64,000 bases of DNA, taken from Cytophagales bacterium. GTDB taxonomy: Bacteria; Bacteroidota; Bacteroidia; Cytophagales; Bernardetiaceae. The stretch is taken from NCBI GenBank assembly GCA_013299045.1, contig JAAFJX010000001.1:213473-277472 (forward strand). The letters are read 5' to 3'. Both the position numbers and the translations under genes were made by a program. The notes under the pieces are model-generated. The model did not search any database and was not told the DNA's origin. It saw only the letters and a list, made by a program, of their open reading frames with translations. How positions within the stretch are numbered: position 1 is the first letter of the stretch; every line of letters starts with the position of its first letter. Below are positions 1 to 9,100 of this stretch, piece by piece.

Positions 1-62
1 AATACTGGTGAAGCCAGTGCAATAGCAAACAAAGTTATTAAATAAAAGAGTGCCTTTTTCAT
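1..62 (-). CDS. Start of an exported protein (cut by window edge)
   Basis: A minus-strand ATG at 62 opens a frame beginning MKKALFYLITLFAIALA, a typical signal peptide with a lysine pair, a hydrophobic core and small residues near the cleavage site. The rest lies outside the window, so only export across the inner membrane can be inferred. The 60 bases upstream are AT-rich and contain no gene. Confidence 0.55.
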   Translation of the reverse strand, partial: MKKALFYLITLFAIALASPV

Positions 63-133
63 TGATTTTTGATTTTAAATTTATAAAATGAAAGAACAAG
101 ATTAGGCTCAAAATGTGCGCACATGAACCGAGC

Positions 134-166
134 GCAAACAAACAAACAAACAAACAAACGAACAAA
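134..166. repeat. AAAC tetranucleotide microsatellite
   Basis: About six tandem CAAA units, the last ones imperfect, lie between the divergent exported-protein start and the monooxygenase-like gene. It is a simple-sequence repeat in non-coding DNA. Its position upstream of the gene starting at 62 could allow length-dependent effects on expression, but nothing in one sequence shows variation. Confidence 0.7.
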
Positions 167-428
167 GCATATTTAACAAAATTTAACACCTTGAAGCAAA
201 ATGGATAAATACAGTATTCCCCAGACTTTAAACTCGCGGCAACCCAAACAAGAGCATTCTCACGGCAAAATTATTGTTAATATGAAAAAAAATCTTTAAA
301 AAGCGCAATTTTTTCTACTTTGTGTCAGTTTATAATAGCAAATAGATTAAAAATTTTGCCGCAACGTAATATCTACCATAAAAGAATAAAACTGAACTGA
401 CTTTATTTTACTGCAAAGCAATACCCGT

Positions 429-725
429 ATGGTTATCAGGATTGTTAGAATGACCTTTAAAACAAGTGAGGTAGATAATTTTTTAAGACTTTTCGGAAGC
501 ATAAAAGAGCGCATAAAGGAGTTCGATGGTTGCATGAATTTGGCCCTTTACCGCGACGCAAAAGAACAAAATGTACTTATCACGCATAGCCAATGGGTAT
601 CCGAAGAAGCCCTTAATAGCTATCGCACCTCCTCTTTTTTTGCCGAAACCTGGCTCAAAACAAAGTCCATGTTTGCTGAACGCCCCGTAGCCTTTTCTAT
701 GGAGTCGGTAGAGGCTTATGTCTAG
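429..725 (+). CDS. Antibiotic biosynthesis monooxygenase-like (ABM domain) protein
   Basis: A 98-residue protein that is one ferredoxin-like ABM domain. The N-terminal MVIRIVRMTF strand, the FDGCMNLALYRD segment, the HSQWVSEEALNSYR segment and a final SFFAETW helix follow the order of this family, and the length is normal. Members are small cofactor-independent monooxygenases or stress proteins that act as dimers; the substrate cannot be told from sequence. The ATG at 429 is preferred to the internal Met at residue 8 because the first beta strand begins with residues 1-7. It stands alone, about 490 bases before murC. Confidence 0.75.
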   Translation: MVIRIVRMTFKTSEVDNFLRLFGSIKERIKEFDGCMNLALYRDAKEQNVLITHSQWVSEEALNSYRTSSFFAETWLKTKSMFAERPVAFSMESVEAYV

Positions 726-858
726 CAATGGCTTAAAACAAATACAACGCGACAGCGAACAGAGATTTCCTTAAAATCACAAAAGCGCAACTTCTGATGC
801 TCGGGTGCCACACTCTTTTGATTATTGAGCGCCCAATGATTAAGGACTTAAATATTTC

Positions 859-979
859 ATTGTTTCTAAAAATACTTCTAAGGCTTTTACTGTCAGTAAA
901 TTAACCGAAATCTTTGTCTTTAAAATATCTTATTTAATTTATTGATAGTGAATACATTAGATGTTTTTTAAGGCGCGAT
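859..979. mobile_element. Decayed copy of the TAnnTA inverted-repeat element
   Basis: A 121-base relic of the repeat family described at 16584. Its two halves are imperfect inverted copies of the family's right arm: ACTGTCAGTAAATTAA on the left pairs with TTAATTTATTGATAGT on the right. The flanks are TATTTC (853-858) and TATTTA (980-985), a one-mismatch version of the 6-base duplication seen around fresh copies. Both ends have drifted from GTCGTCCCTTAAAA, so this is an old insertion. The rest of 726-1218 holds only the murC promoter. Confidence 0.55.
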
Positions 980-1181
980 TATTTAGGGCGGGGTTGTTAA
1001 AAAATACTAAATAGTAAAACTTTTTTGGTCTCTTTTTGTTTTTGGCGCGGCTCTAAGTATTCCTTTTGCTAAAAAACAGATACTCTGTAGCCATAAGCCA
1101 CCAAAACCAATAGGAACAACTTAAGTTATCATCTTTTCTGTATAAGGGCACTATCATTATCCAATAAACCTAGCTTCTGCT

Positions 1182-1189
1182 TACCTTTG
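1182..1189 (+). promoter_or_regulatory. -7 element of the murC promoter
   Basis: TACCTTTG matches the Bacteroidota -7 consensus TAnnTTTG and lies 29 bases before the murC ATG. No clear TTTG is seen at the -33 spacing, so only this half of the promoter is supported. Confidence 0.5.
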
Positions 1190-1218
1190 TACCTTGTTTT
1201 CCGAACTCTACTACTACA

Positions 1219-2643
1219 ATGACTGTTGCACTCTCTCAGTACAAAAATATTTATTTCTTGGGCATAGGCGGCATAGGCATGAGCAATTTGGCGCGTTGGT
1301 TCAATGCTAATGGCTTCACTGTTTCTGGCTATGACCGCACCCCCAGCCCACTCACTGCCGAACTGCAAACGGAGGGTATACAGGTTCATTATGACGACAA
1401 TTTGGCCTCTATTAAACCTGAAGTTTTGAATCAAAAAGCACAGACGCTGATTGTCCTGACCCCTGCTGTACCTGCTACACTTGGCATTTTGCAATTTTTT
1501 ATGCAAAATAATTTCCAAATACACAAGCGCGCCGAAGTACTTGGTTTCATCACGAACGCCATGCGCAGTATTGGAGTAGCAGGCACACACGGTAAAACCA
1601 CCACTTCGTCTATGTGCGCCTATTTGCTTCATGCCGCTGGCTTAGATTCTGCCGCCTTTTTGGGAGGCATAGCCGTCAATTTTAACTCAAACTTATTGCT
1701 TAATCGACAAACAACTCCCCAAACGCCTGCCGTAGTAGAGGCAGACGAATTTGACCGCTCTTTTTTGCATTTACAGCCCAGTATAGCGATTATTACTTCT
1801 ACAGATGCAGACCATTTGGACATTTATCAACAAAAAAGTGCTCTAGAAGATTCCTTTGTGCAATACGCCCTCCAATGCAGACCAGAGGGTTCGCTGATTG
1901 TAGCCGCCAGTATAGATGAAGCCGTTCGGCAAAAAATAGAGCAAAAACGCTCCCTTATCACTTATTCTGCACAATCCACCGCCAATGCGGATATCAAAGC
2001 AGAGCAAATCCGGGTAGAAAATGGCTGTTTTGTATTCAATTATGTGGCCTCAAAATACAAAATTGATGGCTTACTGCTACAAATGCCTGGCCAACACAAC
2101 GTAGAAAATGCCTTAGCAGCCATTACAGTAGCACTAGAATTAGGTATAGAGCCAGAAAAGATAAAGCAGATACTACCTGACTACAAAGGCGTTAAAAGGC
2201 GTTTTGAAATTCACATCAAGACCAATGCCTGTGCATACATAGATGATTACGCACACCACCCCACCGAGATTCAGGCATTTTTGACAGGACTTAAAACCCT
2301 CTACCCACAGCGCCCAATAACTGCTATTTTTCAACCACACCTCTTCAGCCGTACCAACGACTTCAAAGAAGATTTTGCCAAAAGCCTTGAGATTGCAGAC
2401 CATGTATTTTTGATGGATATCTATCCCGCACGAGAATTGCCGATGGAGGGCGTTACCGTGGCTACTATCAAAGCCCTCATGCGTGAAAAAAACGTGCAGT
2501 ACGTCCAGAACCAAGACTTATTAGCCACTTTGCGCCAACACCCGCTAGGCGTATGGGCTACTGTCGGTGCAGGAGATATAGACCGCTTCGTGATACCCAT
2601 CAAGGAACTTTTGGAAGAGCGCATGCAGTATGAAAAACGTTGA
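1219..2643 (+). CDS. murC: UDP-N-acetylmuramate--L-alanine ligase
   Basis: A cytoplasmic 474-residue Mur ligase that adds L-alanine to UDP-MurNAc using ATP, the first amino-acid step of peptidoglycan precursor synthesis. The N-terminal Rossmann domain has GIGGIGMS (15-22), the ATP loop is GTHGKTTT (122-129), VEADEFDRSF follows near 173, and the C-terminal domain has YAHHPTEI. The GIGGIGMS motif and length favour MurC over the recycling ligase Mpl. In many Bacteroidota murC sits in the division and cell wall cluster; here it is alone with a NUDIX gene that starts 14 bases before its stop. Confidence 0.93.
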   Translation: MTVALSQYKNIYFLGIGGIGMSNLARWFNANGFTVSGYDRTPSPLTAELQTEGIQVHYDDNLASIKPEVLNQKAQTLIVLTPAVPATLGILQFFMQNNFQIHKRAEVLGFITNAMRSIGVAGTHGKTTTSSMCAYLLHAAGLDSAAFLGGIAVNFNSNLLLNRQTTPQTPAVVEADEFDRSFLHLQPSIAIITSTDADHLDIYQQKSALEDSFVQYALQCRPEGSLIVAASIDEAVRQKIEQKRSLITYSAQSTANADIKAEQIRVENGCFVFNYVASKYKIDGLLLQMPGQHNVENALAAITVALELGIEPEKIKQILPDYKGVKRRFEIHIKTNACAYIDDYAHHPTEIQAFLTGLKTLYPQRPITAIFQPHLFSRTNDFKEDFAKSLEIADHVFLMDIYPARELPMEGVTVATIKALMREKNVQYVQNQDLLATLRQHPLGVWATVGAGDIDRFVIPIKELLEERMQYEKR

Positions 2644-3106
2644 GCAGCAATACGGTGGCTACCTTCGTTGGCGAGTGGGCGGATTTTGCTGGCAGAAAGA
2701 CAAACTTCTTCTGCTCAATATGCAAGGCTTGGGTACTACGCCTAATTTTTGGTTGCCACCAGGCGGAGGAGTAGAATTTCAGGAACGCTGCGAAGATGCC
2801 CTACGCCGTGAGTTTCAAGAGGAAACTGGCCTTTGTGTGCGCTTAGGCCGTTTTGTCTGTGTGTATGAGTTTATAAAAGCACCTCTACACGCGCTAGAAT
2901 GTTTTTTTGAGGTAGAAATCCTCTCAGGTACTTTGGTGCTGGGGCATGACCCCGAAACGCCACACAACAATTTGCTCAAGGCCTTAGAATGGATTGATGA
3001 ACCGCATTTTCAGCGCCTAAAGCAAGACCCAGACCATACATTACACGCCCTTTTGGCTCAATGCAGCACGTTGGCAGAAGTCAGAAGTTTAACTGGTTTT
3101 TATTAA
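2630..3106 (+). CDS. NUDIX hydrolase
   Basis: A 158-residue NUDIX-fold hydrolase. The complete Nudix box Gx5Ex7REUxEExGU runs from Gly46 to Leu68, with Glu52, Arg60, Glu61, Glu64 and Glu65 all present for Mg2+ binding and catalysis. Such enzymes cleave nucleoside diphosphates linked to another group; the exact substrate cannot be read from sequence. The start overlaps the end of murC by 14 bases in another frame, which suggests translational coupling. A role in clearing a nucleotide-sugar or damaged nucleotide is only a guess from this pairing. Confidence 0.88.
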   Translation: MKNVEQQYGGYLRWRVGGFCWQKDKLLLLNMQGLGTTPNFWLPPGGGVEFQERCEDALRREFQEETGLCVRLGRFVCVYEFIKAPLHALECFFEVEILSGTLVLGHDPETPHNNLLKALEWIDEPHFQRLKQDPDHTLHALLAQCSTLAEVRSLTGFY

Positions 3107-3124
3107 AAACATCTCATTGAGCAC

Positions 3125-6100
3125 CTAAAATGATACAGCCACTTTTTTGCGCAAAACGTTCGTTTTACCGCTCAAATTATACGTTTGTATCGTAATAAGG
3201 TAATAACCTATGGGGGCTTTTTGGCCTGCATCGGTTACGCCGTCCCAGGTTAGAGAGCCGCCGCTCGTAGAAATTAAGCGGTTTTGCACCAACTTCCGCA
3301 GCAATCGCCCCTTCATGTCATAGACGTTAATATCTGCAATCGTTCCCAAATCAGCACACGTATAGTCTATTTGCACAAAATCATTCATGCCGTCGCCGTT
3401 AGGTGTAAAGATGTCCGCGCTCAAGGCAAAGCAGTCTTGGTTTTGAGAGCTTCCATTTTCACCCACATACTGCGAGTTCAGATAACCAGGCGTGCCGTAG
3501 CCTATTGTAGCAGCAGCAGAATGCCAATTATTGCGGTCATTGGTAGGTTTATTGAAGTGAATACGCTCCAAGCTCACCCCTTCGCGGTCGCGAATCAGGT
3601 CTAGATGGTAATCCTTATCATAGTCAAATCTGTCCACAATTTGCCCTGTGTTGCTTTGCAAGATGGCTGTTCCTTGTGCGTCCGAATAAGATGGCAAACT
3701 GCTGATGCTCCAAAAATTGGCGGCTTTGCCGTTCGGATACTGCCCTAAAAGTAGGTTATTGTCCCTTGATATGGCCAAATACCCTTGAGGTGGCAGCACC
3801 AAATCATCTTCCGAGAGCACTTTGGGCGTATAAAGTTTACCATCTCTAAAACTTGTGAGCTTCCAACCCTTCAAATTAATGAACTTCTCCGAGCGGTTAT
3901 AAATTTCCACAAAATCCGTTCCGCCTACTGGTGGGTCAAACAGAATTTCATTCAGAACTACGTCGCTGCTGTCGCCTTGTTCGGGCAGCACAAAGGTAGC
4001 AGAATTATTCTCCGAACCTATCAAATTGCCAACACAGTCTGTAATCTGTGCAATCTGAACAGTATAAACAGTGCGTGGACTCATCGGTGTTGTAAGCGTC
4101 AATTTTGCTTCGGCCAAATTGCTAGGAACGCCTACCAGACTTGCTTTACTGAGCCCCTTGTCAAGAGTAATAGTTCCAAAATTGGTCAGTTGCAAGCTAT
4201 CCAGTTTTTCATCAAAAAGCAGGCGTACCGTGAGAGGGTCTATGGCATCAGCACGCAGCAGCTTGGGTGGGCGATTATCAGGGAAAGAACCAAGAACAGA
4301 GTTTTCCTTGCCTGGTGTGCCTCCTTTGGGGTGTTCCGAAGCAGTCCAGTTGGCGCTGCTCGCACACGGATTGTTGGGGTCTATCATCTCCAAAGACCAG
4401 CCGCCTTCTTGCTTTTCGGTGGAGTTATACCAGTCGTCCAGATAGTTGAGGTCGTGTATGAGCTTGCCATCTGCACTACGCAAACGGATTTGCTCGCCCG
4501 CATTATCTAGGCTAGTCCAATTGGAAAGACCAATCACGTTCGGTGAAAATGCCTTGAGTGCATTTACGGAGGAAGACGGACAAAGAATCCAATAACTCTG
4601 AGGTTGCAAACTCTGGAACGGCAAAACGACAGTTTCTGCTTCGTCCGAAAGCAATAGACCACCCAAACTTAAAATCTTGTCCGTTGGGTTATAAATCTCC
4701 AAGTATTCGGTTTCGGGCAGCTTGATAACCGGTGAAGGGTCGCACATAACCTCCGTGATAATCAACTCGTTGAACTTAGGCACTACGCCCAAACCAAAAG
4801 GCCAAAGGACTTCTTCAATGCTATTGCCAGAACAGTCTTTGATGCCACGAACGGTTAGCTTGTAGGCTTTGTTCAAAACCAGTTTTGGGCTAAGCGCCAA
4901 GCGCAAAGTGCGGTCGTTCAAAAATTCGAGGCGCTTGAGGCTAAGGCCGTCCGAGAGCAAGTAATTAGTTGCGTTGATTTGGCTCAGGCTATCCAATTTC
5001 TCGGAAAAGCGCAGCTCCAAAAGCGTATCCGAAAGCGCCAAAACCTGCTCTAAAATTGGTGGAACAAGGTCTGTAACAGCACCCGTCATAGAGTTGGGTG
5101 CGGCGGGTGTGCCCCCAAGAGTATTTTCAGAAGCCAGCCAATTACCTGCCTCTATACAAGGGCTGTTTAAATCTTTCATTTCTAAAGTCCAGCCGCCTGC
5201 TTTTTTGGCTGGGTCTGCATACCAGTTGTAATCATAGTCCACACTAAAAAGTAATTGTCCATTTGCGGAACGCAGCAGTAATTTTTCTCCCTCATTGTCC
5301 AGGCTCGGAAAGCCCGTAACGCCAATGACCGTTCCGAAAGACGCAAAAGCGCTTACAGATGAAGTGCCACAGACAACGGCATATTGGCGCGGGAGCAACA
5401 CGGTATTGGGCAGCGTGCAAAAGCCGCCTGCATCTATGAGCAAAAGTCCGCCTAGCTCAAGAATCTTATCCGAATTGTTATGAATTTCTAAAAATTCTCG
5501 CTCTGGCAGGCCAATTTTGGGGCTTGGGTCTGCAAAAATTTCTGTAATGAGTAAGTCATTAGGAGCAGGTGCTACGCCGCGCCCAAAACTAAAAGTTTGT
5601 TCCAAAGAGGCATTACCAGAGCAATCTCTTACGCCTTTCGCTTTGAGGTCATAAATGGTGCTCAGGGCTATTTTTGGCAAAAAGCTGATAGCCAGCGTTG
5701 TAGCATCAATCCAAGTAAGACGCTTGATAGTAAGCCCTTTATTAAGGCTATAATTGGCCACGGTGAGTAAGCTGAGGCTATCCATTTTTTCCGAAAAGCT
5801 TAAGCGCAGCAAGGTGTCTGATACCAAAACAACACTGCTAATAGCTGGCCGCAGCGTATCTGGGTTACTTGCCAGAACAGAATTTTCGGCTGCAGGAGTT
5901 CCGCCAAGCGAATTTTTGGAGGCTCTCCAGTTATCGGCTTCGCCGCAAAAATTACTAGGGTCTATCATTTCCAAAGACCAGCCACCTAGAGCTTTGGTAG
6001 CGTCCCTGTACCAGTCGTCCGAATAGCTGACGCTAAAGACAAGTTGTCCGGCGCTGTTGCTCAAGCTGAGCATTTCGCCGCTATTGGTCAGGCCAGGAAA

Positions 6101-9100
6101 ACTACTCATGCCCAATACGTTAATGCCAGGAAAACTATCCAACTTTGTACTGCTGCACAAGAGTAAATACTTCTTGGCTTCTATGGCTGCATTCGGCAAA
6201 TTACGGCTGCTTGTCCCGTCTGTTAGGGTAATGTTTTGTAAGGAAATGAGGTCAGGAGTGGGGTTATAAATTTCTAAATACTCCACTAGTGGCAAACCTA
6301 CTTTTGGGGATTCATCTGCCATAATTTCTGTGATAATCAATTCATTGGCTAGAGGCATACGGCCTTTGCCAAAATTGCGGCTATCGGAAGCAGCATTGCC
6401 AGAGCAGTCGCGAGCGCCACTTACGGTCAGCTTATAAAGCAATGTTTCCTTGAGCGGGCTGGCCAAATTCAGGCGCACGATGCGGTCAGACACATACAGA
6501 ATGCTGGTTATGCTGGCACCAGCAATGCTGTAATTGGAAGTGCTAACCATGCTGAGGCTGTCCAACTTTTCTGAAAAAGTAACTTCTATTTGGGAGAGCG
6601 TGAGGAGTTCTAGGTTTTCTATGCGTGGCTTCGTGATGTCTGGTTTGGCCGCATTAACTGAGTTCAAAAAGCCTGGCGTTCCACCTTTAATATTTTTGGA
6701 GGCCAGCCAGTTATCGGCTTCGCCGCAGGGATTGCTGGGGTCTATCATCTCCAAAGACCAGCCGCCATTTTTTTTGATAGCATCGGCATACCAGTCGTCG
6801 TCATAGTCCACCGAAAAAATGAGTTGCCCGCTCGTATCGCGCAAAGAAAGCAACTCGCCTGTGTTGCTCAAACTCGGAAAACCTACAAGCCCCAAGGCAT
6901 TGACGGTAGCAAAACTATCTGCTTTGGTGGTGCTAGTCAGGAGTAGATAAGCCCCAGCTTCCAACACAACTGCGGGAAGCAAAACGCTGCCTGTGCCGTC
7001 CGAAAGCCTAACAGCCCCCAAATTGAGCAATTTACTACTGCGGTTGCGCAACTCTATGTATTCAGCCAATGGTAAACCTACACGAGGAGACTCATCAGCC
7101 ATGATTTCAGAAATCAGTAAATCAAAACGCTTAGGGACTTCTCCTATGCCAAAATTAATGGAGTCAGGCTGGGTGTTTCCCTTGCAGTCCCGCACGTTCC
7201 GCATAATGAGTGTGTAGAGTCTAGTAGGATCTATGAGGCTTCCAAAGCGTATTTGTACGCTAGTAGGGCTTTTGTAGGCAGCTGCAATGACCGTGAGCGA
7301 AGCGTCCAGTAAACTATAATTGGCCACATTGACCATGCTAAGGCTATCAGCGGATTCGTTCAAGTAGATGGTGAGGAGGTCGGTGGGCTGTACGGTAGCG
7401 CTTAAAATTTTTGGCCCTACAGCATCAGCAATCGCGCCGTTTACGGAATTAACTTTGGAGGGAGTGCCGCCCAAGCTATCTACGGAAGCACGCCAGTTAT
7501 TTGCGCCCGTGCAAGCAGACAACAAATCTATACGTTCTAAAGACCAACCGCCAAGTTTCTTTATAGGGTCGCCATACCAGTCGTCATCAAAAACTACACT
7601 AGTAATGATTGTGCTGTCTGAACGCAGCAGGCGAATGGCCTCACCCGAATTAGTCAGAGAAAGCCACGAAGCTAAACCTAGGCGCGCTCCAAAAACAGTG
7701 AAACTATCTACGGCTGCCAAGGGGCAGAGCGTCAAGTAAGCACCAGCCGGAAGCGTATAGCTTGGTAAAGTTGTTTGGCCGCTGCCGTCTTGAAGAAGAA
7801 CTCCCAATAAATTTTTGGGCGAAGTAGTGGGGTTATAAATTTCAATAAATTCTACCAAAGGCAAGCCTTTTTTAGGGCTCTCATCTGCAAAAATTTCTGT
7901 GATGATTAACTCTCCTGCTGCTGGCTGTATGGGGCGTGAAAAAGTTAAGTTTTGAGTCCCCATTTCATTGCCCAGCAAGTCGCGAACGCTTTTTACACTC
8001 AAAGTGTAAGTAGTTCCGAAGGCAAAATTGCTGGTAAAAGTAAGTGTTACGGTTCGTTTGTCTGTACCCAAAACAGCACTTAAGGGCAATCCAAAACCCA
8101 AACTCACCGAATAATGGTTGAGGGCTTCAGCCGTAACTTCGTCCAGATTCTCAGAAAAAACCAATCTTAGTGTTTTGGGGCTGGTGAGTTCCAGAGTTAG
8201 TACGGTAGGTGGCACGTTGTCATAAACAAAACTATGTGTGGAAATGGGTGCTACTTGACCATTTATAAGACTACACCAGCCTGCTGTAAGGGTGTAAGTG
8301 ATGCCTGCCGAAAAATTGGGCGCAAACGACAAGTGTACCAAACTCAAGTTGCTGGCATCACGTATGGCAGAAGCAGGCGCACCTACAGTGGGGCTGACGC
8401 TGTATTTGGTTTCATCTTCAGCATCTGCTAGGGTTACGTCCGAACTGAAATAAACGTCCAATAAGTTTGCAGAAATTACTCGCACTTCAGTAATACGCAC
8501 CTGATACACGAAGTTGTCTGTAGCTGCTACAGTTATCGCGTTGCCAAATAAATCTTGCACATTCAACACGCTCAGGGTGTAAGATGTTCCTATAGCCATA
8601 GTGGCTGCAAAATCGAGTTCTACGGTATTGGCCGATACAACCGTAACCGCAGTAGGTGTGCCAAGAGTAGCCACGCTATAATTTGCCAAGACACTTGCCG
8701 TAGCAGGCGTTACTGGCTCAGAAAACTGGACTCTAATTTTTTGGCGAGAAAGCACCCAAATACGCGCAATGGTGGGGCTTTTGGTGCTAAAATTTAAAAC
8801 CTGGGGCGGACTCATGGCATTGCCGAGCAAATCCCGAACATTGGATACTGTGAGCGTTAGAGCAGCGAAGTCGCCAAGGCCGCCTGCAAATGTAAGTGTT
8901 ACAACCCGTGCGTCAAAGGGCGACAAGGTGGCCGTTGTAGGTGAACCTATGCCAGCACTCACTGCGTAGTTGGCAAGGGTAGTAGCTGAAGGATTTTGAA
9001 CAAACTCACTGAAGGTCAGTTCAATGGTATTGTTGTTCAGAATACGCAGTTTAACAACCGTAGGCTTGTTGTTGTCAAACATAAAATCCCGCGTTCGTGT

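Noticed and set aside
134..166. Short tandem repeats that might suggest a CRISPR array
   Set aside because: The units are 4 bases long without spacers; this is a microsatellite. No array of 20-40 base repeats with unique spacers was found anywhere.
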